Assembly (NCBI GenBank): GCA_944739405.2
Contig: OX123192.2
Coordinates: 49,156,486-49,220,485, forward strand
Origin: Euclidia mi
Lineage: Eukaryota > Arthropoda > Insecta > Lepidoptera > Erebidae
Direction: 5' to 3'
Length of the DNA: 64,000 nt
How positions within the stretch are numbered: position 1 is the stretch's first letter; the number at the start of each line of letters is the position of its first letter. The notes beneath the pieces are model-generated. The model did not search any database. It saw only the letters and a list, made by a program, of their open reading frames with translations, and was not told the DNA's origin. The position numbers and the translations under genes are program-made. This document shows, piece after piece, positions 1 through 9,364 of the stretch.

Positions 1-510
1 ACATAATTTAATACAATTAAACAGCAAAATAATTTAACAGCCACTGAACTATTAGTTTCCAGTATTAGTGCTATAAATAAATCTAGTATTAGTAATATAA
101 AAATAAAAAAACACTCAAAATTAGTTAGTATAACTTCCAAATGTAGAATCCTTAAGCCATGTGTAACGGGTTCGAGAATTAAACGAAGAAGAAGTTCCAT
201 ACGTTTATTGCCTAGTATTGTCTCAATTCCTGTGCGCGAGTATAACCGACCAACAACACGACACTGGCCTGAACACTGGGGGTTGCAGTCTCCCACGCTG
301 TTCCCTCCGGTAGTGTGCAGGGAAGGCTGCTCGAAGGGCTGCGCGTAGAGAGGCAGATATTCGCAGACCATTGGCTTCAGTGATTAGGCGCCGGCGGTGT
401 GTGCGCGATGAGCGGGCAGGGCCAGACTTGTCCGACAGCAGTGTCGTCGAAGACGGTGCAGGTTGAAGTGAAGAGACGAATAAAGCTAGGGTAGCGTAGC
501 CCTCCGGCTA
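1..510. other. Unassigned flank, AT-rich then GC-rich
   Basis: The first 160 bases are AT-rich with no recognisable feature. From about 160 a TGTAACGG start is followed by GC-rich sequence up to about 480. This could be part of an LTR of a Gypsy-type element, since such LTRs often begin TGTAACGG, but no second LTR or target duplication is visible. No open reading frame is convincing here. Confidence 0.25.
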
Positions 511-556
511 GGTTCCAGGTCCATCCTGAGGCTCCCCTCAGGATGGACCTGGAACC
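511..556. repeat. Perfect 21-bp inverted repeat (hairpin)
   Basis: Arms 511-531 and 536-556 are exact reverse complements (starting GGTTCCAGGTCCATCC) separated by the 4-base loop CTCC. It lies just upstream of the LINE fragment. It could form a stable hairpin in RNA or a cruciform in DNA. Function unknown. Confidence 0.85.
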
Positions 557-638
557 TGAAGGAAAGCAGCAAGTTTTTGCAACAAACTTCTTAGAAACCT
601 TTAAATAGCATATGAAAGAAATGAATTTCTGAAAACCA

Positions 639-1377
639 ATAACAACCCGAAGGCTACCTGGAAGGTTTTAAAAATATCACCATCTACCAGTAAAACTTTG
701 ACACCTTTAACTGAATAGCTATGTAGACCCGAAGGTCCCACGCCTATCAATAACCTGAATAAATTTATTGCAAATGTAGGCAAAAATCTGGCTGAACAGT
801 TTCCATCACCATTAAGTAATCCTCCAGAAACACGCGATTCATTTCCTTTCAACTCTTTAGTACTCCTGCCCACAAACGAAGCTAAGGTGGAAGGATATAT
901 TCTTAATCTTCGCTCGTATGCTGCTGCGGGCTGGGATGGCATCTCACCTAGGCTTCTAAAATCGTGTCTTTCCGTTATGGTGCCGCTCGTCACCCACATA
1001 TGCAATGCTTCTATTACCACAGGCTGCTTTCCCAGAGTGCTAAAAAAAGCTTTGGTACACCCTATTTTTAAGGGTGGGGACAAACACAGAGTCAACAATT
1101 ACAGACTGATATCTGTTTTACCCGTAATTTCTAAAATATTGGAAAAGATACTCAACAATCGATTGGTTAGATATTTAGAATCTCACAAACTGTTATCTGC
1201 CAATCAATACGGGTTTAGATGAGGGAGATCTACTGAGGATGCCTCTCTAATAGATCATGTTGTGGAAAACCTGGACAAGAGATCTAAATGCCTAGATCTC
1301 TCGAAAGCTTTTGACACTGTGTTTGTCCCATATCTATTGTCAAAATTGGAATCTCTAGGTGTTCGTGGTCACACATA
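639..1377 (+). pseudogene. LINE reverse transcriptase, 5' half
   Basis: This is the middle part of the ORF2 of a non-LTR retrotransposon (jockey/CR1 group). It shows the pre-RT linker (about 749-900, FIANVGKNLAEQF) and the RT entry motifs AAGWDGISPRLLK, VHPIFKGGDKHRVNNYR and ANQYGFR. After an in-frame TGA at 1219-1221 come GRSTEDA and LDLSKAFDTV. A frameshift lies between about 690 and 749. Coding similarity stops exactly at the TA at 1376-1377, where a Tc1/mariner-type terminus begins. The next residues of the RT are found inverted at 14195 and downward, so this is one half of a single element. It cannot encode an active enzyme. Confidence 0.8.
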
Positions 1378-1567
1378 CAGGCTAATTTTTTATGCAGTTC
1401 GGATATTTTTTCTTTGGTTCTATGTCAATAATAGAACATATTTCCATAAATAACTATTTACTTTTTTATCCCACCAAATCTGAGTAAAATTATCCGAGAA
1501 ACAAGGAAATCATAGACATAACGTTATTCGTTGCAATAATACTATCAAACACGCGCGCGATGCGACA

Positions 1568-1583
1568 GGGGTACGGGTCGCGG
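1568..1583. repeat. Target-site duplication, upstream copy
   Basis: GGGGTACGGGTCGCGG; the identical copy is at 8802-8817 right after the poly(A) tract. It marks target-primed reverse transcription by the R1-clade element. Confidence 0.95.
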
Positions 1584-1645
1584 TGCACCCGGGGCAACGT
1601 GAGTAGCGAGCTGCTACTCGCGGCTAATTCTGACAGTGGGCGGAC

Positions 1646-2403
1646 GGTGGGTCGAACTCCGACTACCGTCCGGTTACCAACGCGTAATCCCGACTCTTTC
1701 GGGACCGCGGGTCTTCGGGCTGCGAGCAAGACAAGCTCTCTAAAAAATCACCCGGAATTGGGGGTCCTTCGGGGTCCCGCTTCCACCCGTTCCCGTACGG
1801 CTCCTTTTGGGGTCTTGCGGGGACACTTGGGCGGGCGGGCTCGCTTCCTGCGCCTTTTGCGGGTTGCGGGCATGGTCGAACTCCGGCCACCGTTCGGTCA
1901 ACGCGTTAGCAGGGGGCTTTTTGGCCTCCTGCCCGCGGGTCTTCGGGCTGCGAGCAAGACAAGCTCACTAAAAAATCACCCGGAATTGGGGGTCCTTCGG
2001 GGCCCCGCTTCCACCCGTTCCCGTACGGCTCCTTTTGGGGTCTTGCGGGGACACTTGGGCGGGCGGGCTCGCTTCCTGCGCCTTTTGTGGGTTGCGGGCA
2101 TGGTCGAACTCCGGCCACCGTCCGGTCAACGCGTTAGCAGGGGGCTTTTTGGCCTCCTGCCCGCGGGTCTTCGGGCTGCGAGCAAGACAAGCTCACTAAA
2201 AAATCACCCGGAATTGGGGGTCCTTCGGGGCCCCGCTTCCACCCCGTTCCCGTACGGCTCTTTTTGGGGTCTTGCGGGGACACTTGGGCGGGCGGGCTCG
2301 CTTCCTGCGCCTTTTGTGGGTTGCGGGCATGGTCGAACTCCGACCACCGTCCGGTCAACGCGTTAGCAGGGGGCTTTTTGGCCTCCTGCCCGCGGGTCTT
2401 CGG
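1646..2403 (+). repeat. Tandem 228-bp repeats in retrotransposon 5' UTR
   Basis: Three near-identical units begin at 1706, 1934 and 2162 (lengths 228, 228 and 229). A diverged partial unit precedes them from about 1646 and the first bases of a fourth follow at 2391. Each unit starts CGCGGGTCTTCGG and ends in GGCCTCCTGCC. Repeated 5' UTR units often carry the internal promoter of LINEs; here that is inference. The units are open in some frames but look non-coding. Confidence 0.9.
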
Positions 2404-3174
2404 ACTAAGAGGGAGGAAACCTCACTAAAAAGTTACCAAAGAGTGGCGCTTGCGCTGCTTGTCTCCGCGGGACTCCACCCGTGGGGACTGTCGGCGGGCG
2501 GTGTCGCCTTTTGCGGCGCCGCTCCTTTGCAGTGTCCCTGTTGGGCACTGCCTTCACGTCCCTCCCGGTACTCCTCTGGTCATCAGAGGGGACACGGGAC
2601 GGGACATTGACGGGCTTGGTGTGTACTCACCCTACCGCCAAGCAGACAGCGGGGTTGTCTTTCTTCTTCCATCTTCGGACGCCTTTTTATTTTTAAATTT
2701 TTGTTTCGTTTTGTTTTTGTTTTGTTTACCTTACGTTTTATTTTGTGTCTTTTATTTTTACTTTTATACCATTTATTTTACCTTTTGTTTTTGATTTATT
2801 TTACAATTTTTGTTTTTCTCTCTTTTCTCTTCTTTCGTTCTTCCCCCCCCCCCCCCCCTGCCCCGATGTCACCGTCACCCCAATCTCGTAATCCCGTAGT
2901 TTGCAGTGTCTGTGGTCACGTCTCGCGGCTGTCCACGGGACCGAGGGTCTTGGCTTAACCGCCCGGACCGCGTGCAAGGTAAGCACTATAAAAATCCCCT
3001 AATCCTAAGTTGCTGCCGCACGGCGAGAGGATGCATGGCTGACAGGGAGGTCAGTTCCTAGTGCGGCCCCCTCAGGGCACCAGCCGCCGCCCTTGAGGTA
3101 TTAGGCTTACCCGGGTACAGCGGGATCTCTGCCCGGGTGGACGTTTTATTTCTCCCGCACTCGTGGGTTTAATT
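2404..3174 (+). other. Rest of 5' UTR: T-rich tract, C-run, ORF1 leader
   Basis: About 2690-2842 is strongly T-rich on the plus strand and runs into 16 consecutive C (2843-2858). Moderately GC-rich leader sequence then continues to the ORF1 start. A long pyrimidine tract in the sense strand could bind pyrimidine-tract proteins or help internal initiation; no function is shown. Confidence 0.7.
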
Positions 3175-5190
3175 ATGGATGCATTAAATACAAACCAAAC
3201 CTCTATACCGAAGTCGGTCGACGAACCGGAAACTCGCACGCCCAGTGATGCGGGTTCCAACGATGAGCGCTCAAAAGCGCTGAAGGAGCAAGAGTTGGAG
3301 CTGTCCGAGTCAGACAGCTCAACCACAAGCCTCATGAGCGTCCGCAGCGCCAGTGAGGAAAGCCCCAGTCGGGCATTGCGGAAGCGCCCTCGCTCGGGGC
3401 CCGAATCGGCCTCGAGCGATGACTCGGCGAGGCGACGTCAAGCGAAGACGCGTGGACGACCGCCCACCCACGGAAATAACGTGGGTTTGGGCAAGGCTCG
3501 CGAGGAGCTCGCAGCCGCTAAGCGGCGCGAAGAGCTCCTCAAGCGTGACGAGGAGGAGGAGAGACGCATTGAAGCGGCCACAAAAAAGGTGACCGCTTCA
3601 AGAAGCTCGCGCCTCTCAGAGACTTCTGTCTCTGAGGGAGAGCCGGAAGACGCTACCGCTACAGACCTGCGGTCGCGCCTCAAAGACGCCTTGGAGGCCA
3701 TCACGATGGTCTCCAAGATATCTAAGGGACTGAAAGGGACATCCCAAAAGTCCCTTAAAGAATCGGTGGCAGCAATAGCTGAAATTGCCGACGTTCTCCT
3801 CGGTCGCACAGCGTCTGAGGAGACAAAGAAGCTCCAGGCGGAGAACGCCCGCCTCGCCACCGAAATCGCGGCACTAAGGCGCGAACAGGAGGAGCTCCGT
3901 GTCGCTTTTAAGAGGCGCACGGAGGGTAATGCGCCGGACAAGGCCACGGAGGAGCTAGCTACCCTCCGACAAGAGATGGCCCAGATGAGGCAGAGCCTCT
4001 CTTCCCTGGAGGGCAGAATATTAAGTCCTCCATTGGCGAGCCGGCAAGCGGCCCGACAACCGCAACCGCCCCCGCAGCCACAGCCGCAGCCGTCAACATC
4101 ATACGCGGCTGCAGCGGCTGCGCCACGGCAGAATCCGGCGCCCAATAAAGCCGTGGCAAATCAGGCCCCAAAGGGCAAGAAGAGGGGCCAGAAGAAGGCC
4201 CAGCCCGCTCCTGCTGCCCAGCAGACCAGCGCGCCAGCGACCTCAGCCCCCCCAGCTTCCCGACCGACGACCTCCAACGGCTGGCAGACCGTCGGAGAGA
4301 AGAAACAAGCGGCGAAGGCAAAAAGGAAGGCCAACCAAAAGGCCAAGAAGGCGGCCAAAAAAGCGGCCAAGAAGCTCCGCACCCCCAGCTCCACTGCAGT
4401 GGTACTAACGCTGCAACCAGCAGCGCTGGAGCGGGGGACCACCTACGCGGAGCTTCTCAAGAAGGCGCGTGGGGCTATCGACCCCACCAAGCTGGGAATA
4501 ACGGCGGGCCTCCGGTGTAAGATAACACAGACCGGGGCCCGCCTCATCGAGGTGCCTGGGGCCGGTAGCGCCCAGCAGGCAGACGCTTTGGCCTCGAGCC
4601 TCCGCGACCTCCTTCCAGCGGAGGAAGTGAAAATCTCCAGGCCCCAAAAGTGCGCCGAGGTGCGAATCGGGGGCCTGGATGATTCAATTATCGTCGAAGA
4701 GGTCGTTGCCGCGGTTGCCAAGGCCGGGGAATGTCCCCCGGAGCAAATCCGGTGCGGCCCAATTCGTCCGGGCCGTGCCGGTATGGGCACGGCAATAGTT
4801 ACCTGCCCCGTGGCTGTGGCCAAGAAGTTGGCCGATGGCCGTCGCGTTTTAATCGGATGGGTGTCGGCGCAAGTGCGGCTCCTGGAGCCGAAACCGCAGA
4901 GGTGCTTCCGCTGCCTCAGCGGTGGCCACGTTGGCGCAAAGTGCACCTCTGCGGTCGACTGCAGCGGCCGCTGTTTTAGGTGCGGCCAGCCCGGTCATTT
5001 GGCCGGCAGTTGTGAAGCCCCGCCGCACTGCGTTTTGTGTGCGGCGGCGGGCAAGCCGGCCGATCATAGGGCCGGCACAAAGAGTTGCGCCGCACCCAAG
5101 AAGAAGCAGGGCGCAAAGGACGGCCAGTCGGCCAACAAGGGCGCCACTCCCGTGGCCAGTAAAGCGCCGGAAGAAATGGACCACGAATAA
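3175..5190 (+). CDS. R1-clade retrotransposon ORF1 (gag-like, RNA-binding)
   Basis: 671 residues from the first ATG of the frame (3175); the frame stays open a little upstream but only with a GTG. The N-terminal third is acidic and serine-rich, and the middle is Glu/Arg/Ala-rich and likely coiled coil (about residues 85-290). A Pro/Gln/Ala stretch and lysine/alanine-rich segments that suit RNA binding or nuclear entry follow (about 310-410). At the end sit two CCHC knuckles (CFRCLSGGHVGAKC about 577-590, CFRCGQPGHLAGSC about 600-613) and a third of the form CX2CX8HX6C (about 619-638), the standard R1-clade arrangement. Proteins of this type bind element RNA and form ribonucleoprotein particles. 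The stop overlaps the ORF2 start as TAATG. Confidence 0.93.
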   Translation: MDALNTNQTSIPKSVDEPETRTPSDAGSNDERSKALKEQELELSESDSSTTSLMSVRSASEESPSRALRKRPRSGPESASSDDSARRRQAKTRGRPPTHGNNVGLGKAREELAAAKRREELLKRDEEEERRIEAATKKVTASRSSRLSETSVSEGEPEDATATDLRSRLKDALEAITMVSKISKGLKGTSQKSLKESVAAIAEIADVLLGRTASEETKKLQAENARLATEIAALRREQEELRVAFKRRTEGNAPDKATEELATLRQEMAQMRQSLSSLEGRILSPPLASRQAARQPQPPPQPQPQPSTSYAAAAAAPRQNPAPNKAVANQAPKGKKRGQKKAQPAPAAQQTSAPATSAPPASRPTTSNGWQTVGEKKQAAKAKRKANQKAKKAAKKAAKKLRTPSSTAVVLTLQPAALERGTTYAELLKKARGAIDPTKLGITAGLRCKITQTGARLIEVPGAGSAQQADALASSLRDLLPAEEVKISRPQKCAEVRIGGLDDSIIVEEVVAAVAKAGECPPEQIRCGPIRPGRAGMGTAIVTCPVAVAKKLADGRRVLIGWVSAQVRLLEPKPQRCFRCLSGGHVGAKCTSAVDCSGRCFRCGQPGHLAGSCEAPPHCVLCAAAGKPADHRAGTKSCAAPKKKQGAKDGQSANKGATPVASKAPEEMDHE

Positions 5191-8100
5191 TGGCTCCACA
5201 TCTGCGCATCCTGCAGACGAATTTAAACCACTGCGCCAGGGCTCAGGATCTTCTTCTCCAGAGCATGGCGCAGTGGTCAATCAACGTCGCCCTTGTCGCC
5301 GAGCCGTATTTTATCCCCCCCCGTGATGATTGGGTGGGGGACCTCAGCGGCTTGGTGGCGCTAATTTCGTTAGCCGCCGCCCGCACCCCGTCCTTCGAGA
5401 ACATCTACCGAGGGCGGGGCTGCGTCGCAGCACTCGTAAAGGATACGGTTGTGGTAGGTGGCTACTTCTCACCCAACCGTTCCCTCGCCGACTTCGAGGA
5501 ATATCTCCTCGAATTGAACGTCGTCGTCGCTCGCAGCCGTCCTCGCGCCGTGCTCTTCGCCGGGGACCTCAACGCCAAGTCTACGGCTTGGGGTTCTCCG
5601 GCCACAGACGCTAGAGGCGAGCTGCTGGAGCAGTGGGCCGTTGAGAACGGCCTGCTCGTCCTCAATCGTGGGTCGGTACATACGTGCGTGCGTCAGCGGG
5701 GCGGTTCAATTGTGGACGTTTCTTTTGCGAGCCCCGCACTAGCACGCCGTATCCGAGACTGGCGCGTCGTCGAGGAGGTGGAGACGTTGTCGGACCACCG
5801 CTATATTCGGTTCGACGTCTCCGCCGAAACAGTCAGCTCCGACGCCCCAGTCCGAAGGGGCCCGATTGAGGGCGGTCCGCGTTGGGCCTTGAAAAGGCTG
5901 AATCGGGAGGCCCTCCTGGAAGCCTCCATAGTTCAGGCCTGGGTTTCAACACCTACCAGGCCTGACGATATCAATATGGAGGCCGATTGGTTCAGGGGGG
6001 CAATGACACAAGTTTGTGACGCGGCGATGCCTAGAGTTCGTAGAACATCTGGGCCACGCCGGGTGTACTGGTGGAACGACACCATCGCGCGCATGCGCAA
6101 GATTTGCGTCGCAGCGCGCCGCCAGTACGCCCGGTTTCGCAGGAGGCGTCGCCGCCCTCCCGATTTTACTGTCCGGGAGGCGGCATTGTACGAGGAGTAC
6201 AGAGCGGCCAAGAATAACTTGAAGGAGGCCATCTGGCGGGCCAAGCAAGACGCCCGCCAGGAATTGCTGGAGACCCTCAACCGAGATCCTTGGGGGCGCC
6301 CATATTTGATGGTCAGGAACAAATTACGTTCCTGGGCGCCCCCTCTAACGGAAAGTCTCCGGCCAGAGCTGGTCGAAGATGTTGTGGCCGCTCTGTTCCC
6401 GTCGCGGGCGGAACATATCCCTCCGCCCATGACGGCGCCGCCTTCCGAGGCAGCCAACGCGGACATAGACGATGTTCCCGAGGTGACTCGGGTAGAACTC
6501 CGAGCGGCGGTGTTGAGGATTAAAAACACCGCCCCAGGACCCGACGGCATTCCTGGCCGAGCGTGGGTCCTGGCAATGGAGGAGCTCGGACCCCGACTGG
6601 GGAGACTCCTCACAGCGTGCCTTGAGGGGGGCCAGTTTCCACGAGCCTGGAAGTCGGGGAAACTGGTCCTCATCAGAAAGGCAGGGCGCCCGGCGGACAG
6701 CCCGTCCGCCTATCGGCCCATAGTGTTGTTGGACGAGGTCGCGAAGATCTTTGAACATATCATCGCGGAGCGCCTCGTCCACCACTTTACCACGGTGGGC
6801 CCGGATTTGGCGGACGTGCAGTTTGGTTTCCGCCGAGGGCGCTCTACAATAGACGCAATAAGATCAGTGAGGAGTCTGGCGGAGGAAGAGGTTTCCCGGG
6901 GTGGGGTGGTCCTGGCGGTGTCTCTTGACATCGCCAACGCCTTCAACACCCTGCCCTGGAGTTGTATTCGTGAGGCACTCAATTATCACCGAGTGCCTCC
7001 CTACCTCCGCCGCATAGTCGGGGATTATCTTAATGATAGAGGAATTATCTACCCGAGTCATTCCGGTATTAGTCGGCGAGTTATGTCGTGCGGTGTTCCG
7101 CAGGGGTCGGTTCTCGGCCCCCTTCTGTGGAACATCGGCTACGACTGGGTGCTGCGCGGTACGCTCCTCCCTGGCGTGGGTGTCACTTGTTACGCCGACG
7201 ACACCCTCGTCACTGCGAGTGATAAGACGTACCGGGCGGCGGCTATAAGGGCGACCGCTGGGGTCGCACAAGTCGTTGGAAGGATCCGGCGTTTGGGCCT
7301 AGAGGTGGCCCTGTCTAAATCCGAGGCCATTTGTTTCCACGGGCCTCGGAATCGGCCACCCGCAGGGGCCCACATTATGGTAGGAGGGGTCACCATCGGC
7401 ATCGGGAAGAGCCTAAAATATCTCGGGCTCGTACTCGATAGCCGATGGGATTTCCGTGAACACTTCAGACGCTTGGCCCCCAAACTTCTCGGGGCGGCAG
7501 CAGGTTTGTCACGACTGCTGCCCAATCTCGGGGGGCCAACCGCCTCCTGCCGGAGGCTCTACGAAGGAGTCGTGCAGTCCATGGCCCTTTATGGGGCCCC
7601 GATATGGGCGCACGACCTGACGGCCCACAATATCACGGCGCTTCGCGCACCGCAGCGCGCCATGGCCGTCAGGTTGATACGAGGCTACCGCACGGTCTCC
7701 TTCGAGACAGCGAGCCTCCTAGCCGGATCACCGCCCTGGGATCTGGAAGCTGAGCTGCTGGCGTCACTCTATACATGGCGCCAGCAAGCCCTGGAGCAGG
7801 GCGAGAGACCGGCGCACCGTGACATCGAGGCGCGTCGGTCGGAGCTCCGCCAAGTCCTAGTGGCGGAGTGGAAGGCACGACTTGTGCACCCCAGCGCCGG
7901 GCACGCCACGATAGCGGCGGTAAGTCCCGTGGTTGATGAGTGGTTGGAGAGACGTCACGGCGTCCTCACCTTCCGGTTGACTCAAATCCTTACCGGCCAT
8001 GGTTGTTTTGGCCGGTATTTGTGGAGGATAGGCCGGGAGGAAACGCCCGGATGCCACCATTGTGGCAGCAGCCGCGACCCTGTCGAAGACACGGCGTTGC

Positions 8101-8363
8101 ATACTTTGGCGGAATGCCCAGCTTGGGCATCGCAGCGCCGTGATCTGGTCGCGGCTCTGAATACGGTTGTCCTCTCGCTCCCGGCCGTAGTTCTGTCTAT
8201 GGTCCGGAGTGAGAGGTCTTGGAACGCCGTCGCCTCTTTCTGCGAAGCAGTCATGCTGAGCAAGGAGGCGGCGGAGCGGGAGAGGGAAATACATCGCCCT
8301 CTCCCCAACCGTAGGTCCGGGCGTCGGGGACGTCGAACTAGAGACGACCTCCGACCACCGTAA
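5190..8363 (+). CDS. R1-clade retrotransposon ORF2 (endonuclease and reverse transcriptase)
   Basis: 1,057 residues from the ATG at 5190, which shares its A with the ORF1 stop. The AP-like endonuclease (about 1-225) shows TNLNH near the start, AEPY, GDLNAKSTAWGS (D126, N128) and SDHRY (D202, H203). The reverse transcriptase (about 430-720) shows APGPDGIPG, YRPIVLLDEVAKIFE, FGFRRGRSTIDAI, SLDIANAFNTLPW, GVPQGSVLGPLLW and the catalytic YADD at 668-671. A C-terminal C-X2-C...H-X4-C zinc motif (C955, C958, H971, C976) follows; there is no RNase H. The enzyme would nick its target and copy element RNA onto the nick. Translation is probably coupled to ORF1 through stop-start reinitiation, as known for the TAATG of SART1. 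No stop or frameshift was seen. Confidence 0.95.
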   Translation: MAPHLRILQTNLNHCARAQDLLLQSMAQWSINVALVAEPYFIPPRDDWVGDLSGLVALISLAAARTPSFENIYRGRGCVAALVKDTVVVGGYFSPNRSLADFEEYLLELNVVVARSRPRAVLFAGDLNAKSTAWGSPATDARGELLEQWAVENGLLVLNRGSVHTCVRQRGGSIVDVSFASPALARRIRDWRVVEEVETLSDHRYIRFDVSAETVSSDAPVRRGPIEGGPRWALKRLNREALLEASIVQAWVSTPTRPDDINMEADWFRGAMTQVCDAAMPRVRRTSGPRRVYWWNDTIARMRKICVAARRQYARFRRRRRRPPDFTVREAALYEEYRAAKNNLKEAIWRAKQDARQELLETLNRDPWGRPYLMVRNKLRSWAPPLTESLRPELVEDVVAALFPSRAEHIPPPMTAPPSEAANADIDDVPEVTRVELRAAVLRIKNTAPGPDGIPGRAWVLAMEELGPRLGRLLTACLEGGQFPRAWKSGKLVLIRKAGRPADSPSAYRPIVLLDEVAKIFEHIIAERLVHHFTTVGPDLADVQFGFRRGRSTIDAIRSVRSLAEEEVSRGGVVLAVSLDIANAFNTLPWSCIREALNYHRVPPYLRRIVGDYLNDRGIIYPSHSGISRRVMSCGVPQGSVLGPLLWNIGYDWVLRGTLLPGVGVTCYADDTLVTASDKTYRAAAIRATAGVAQVVGRIRRLGLEVALSKSEAICFHGPRNRPPAGAHIMVGGVTIGIGKSLKYLGLVLDSRWDFREHFRRLAPKLLGAAAGLSRLLPNLGGPTASCRRLYEGVVQSMALYGAPIWAHDLTAHNITALRAPQRAMAVRLIRGYRTVSFETASLLAGSPPWDLEAELLASLYTWRQQALEQGERPAHRDIEARRSELRQVLVAEWKARLVHPSAGHATIAAVSPVVDEWLERRHGVLTFRLTQILTGHGCFGRYLWRIGREETPGCHHCGSSRDPVEDTALHTLAECPAWASQRRDLVAALNTVVLSLPAVVLSMVRSERSWNAVASFCEAVMLSKEAAEREREIHRPLPNRRSGRRGRRTRDDLRPP

Positions 8364-8801
8364 ATTTATTGCCTGCGGACGGTGAGCGCTGGGGCTGCTC
8401 CCTGTCCGCCAAAAGGCGGGAGGCGGCGCGTGTCCTCGCCGCCTCCCAAGTAGCTTTGTGAGGTGATGGATGCCAGAAGTTTGATGTATGCAAGAAGTTT
8501 GATGGATGATTGCGAGATCATAATGAGACGGGGCCCGCCAACACCAACGGCGGGCCAATTCCGGGCGGGGTCGCGAGAAAGTATGCAAATCGCGAATCGC
8601 GTGACCCCGCCAACACACGGGACCCGTAGGGACACCGCGGTGGTTTTTAGTGGGTATGCCCCGAACGCCTTTAGGGGAGAGCCTCCACATACCTCCTCCG
8701 CCAGTCCCAAGCCTAGCCGTTCTAATGGCTGGGTTGGCGGAGTTGAGATGACTCATAAGGAGAGTTTTACCACCGTAGTGAACAAAAAAAAAAAAAAAAA
8801 A
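8364..8801 (+). other. R1-clade 3' UTR with hairpins and poly(A)
   Basis: 420-base 3' UTR. Two sense-strand hairpins are plain: GGCCCGCC...GGCGGGCC around 8531-8557, and GGCGGGGTCGCG...CGTGACCCCGCC around 8565-8611. Short direct repeats (ATG..AGAAGTTTGATG) lie at 8467-8508. The terminal A tract is 8784-8801. In SART-type elements the 3' UTR is recognised by ORF2 protein, so these stems are candidates for that role. Confidence 0.75.
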
Positions 8802-8817
8802 GGGGTACGGGTCGCGG
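8802..8817. repeat. Target-site duplication, downstream copy
   Basis: Exact match to 1568-1583. The host transposon sequence resumes at 8818. Confidence 0.95.
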
Positions 8818-8963
8818 GATGCAGGACGCGGGGTGCGGGGCGTGGTAAAGGACAACAATCCACGAGCCGACCGCGCGCCAGTCCACTCGGGCGCATCGAG
8901 AAAGTGGCACGTGTCGGAATTTCGCGCAAGCGCCGACGCACTCGCCGGTCGTAAGTCGTTAGA

Positions 8964-9364
8964 ATGACGTCCCAACGATTTACAAATCGCGAGTGCTACG
9001 AAATGGTACTAGTTTATTTACTCAGTGTTGAAAGCCTTCGTGCAGCTAGAACAATGTACGAACAAGAAAGTGTACCTCGTATGCGAGCTCAAGGTGTAAA
9101 CAACCCAGTAGTTCCAAGTGAACGGACTATTTTAGCGGCCAACCGGCCAACCAAAGGCTTTTGGATCATGGCCAGTGCACAACCACTAGCCATGCACTAG
9201 GGTATGGCAGACCTCGCCTGGCTACTGACGTCGAAGACTTTATCTTTGAATTCTTCGAAAGGGATTCACGAGCCAGTACATACGATGCAGCACGTCGCTT
9301 CGGTGTGAGCCAGCCCGCAGTGTGGAGACTGTAAAACGCAGCCGGTACACCATCTTCAGGAAGT
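8964..9364 (+). pseudogene. DUF4817-type transposase N-terminus (broken)
   Basis: From the ATG at 8964 the frame reads a helix-turn-helix region of the type found at the front of some insect Tc1/mariner-like transposases (FTNRECYEMVLVYLLS...RMRAQGVNNPVVPSERTI). After a frameshift near 9140-9190, the second helix-turn-helix continues as TDVEDFIFEFFERDSRAS and AARRFGVSQPAVWRL, then an in-frame TAA. Sequence then stops at the inversion breakpoint (9364). The DDE part follows the inverted duplicate at 14867-14977. The product would have bound the element ends; it is dead. Confidence 0.75.
9254..9364 (+). repeat. 111-bp inverted duplication, left copy
   Basis: Reverse complement of 14867-14977 with no mismatch over 111 bases. 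It lies inside the transposase N-terminal region and marks the left end of the inverted block 9365-14866. Confidence 0.93.

Larger units (their letters stand above)
1584..8801 (+). mobile_element. Full-length R1-clade non-LTR retrotransposon
   Basis: A complete 7.2-kb element: tandem-repeat 5' UTR, gag-like ORF1 with three zinc knuckles, ORF2 with endonuclease, reverse transcriptase and C-terminal zinc motif, a 3' UTR and an 18-base poly(A) tract (8784-8801). A perfect 16-bp target-site duplication (GGGGTACGGGTCGCGG) flanks it at 1568-1583 and 8802-8817. Both ORFs are open throughout, so the copy looks young and could be competent. ORF order, ORF2 domain order without RNase H, and the TAATG junction fit the R1 clade, and the junction recalls SART-type elements. 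The insertion site is neither rDNA nor a TTAGG telomere array, but the GC-rich 5' region of a Tc1/mariner-like transposon. Confidence 0.92.
1378..9364 (+). mobile_element. Tc1/mariner-like (DUF4817-type) transposon, left half, host of R1-clade element
   Basis: The element begins at 1378 after a TA inside the LINE RT. Its first 32 bases match the terminus at 14196-14227 at 30 of 32 positions (CAGGSTAATTTTTTATG...). The transposase N-terminal region is at 8964-9364. The R1-clade retrotransposon occupies 1584-8801; without it and one target copy this half is about 750 bp. The DDE half and the other terminus lie inverted at 14196-14977. The two halves were separated by the inversion described under 9254-14977. 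Family assignment rests on the TA target, short terminal repeats and the helix-turn-helix/DDE sequence, not on a database match. Confidence 0.75.

Noticed and set aside
1560..2366. 268-codon open frame over the 228-bp repeats
   Set aside because: Phase is kept only because the repeat length is a multiple of three; no start context, domain or conservation supports it.
1568..8817. Telomeric or rDNA-specific insertion of the R1-clade element
   Set aside because: No TTAGG array and no rRNA sequence flanks it; the flank is a transposon leader.
7857..8975. 372-codon open frame on the minus strand
   Set aside because: It is antisense to ORF2 and the 3' UTR of the R1-clade element in GC-rich sequence, with no family motif. 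The same holds for long antisense frames at 3438-4145 and 5933-6673.
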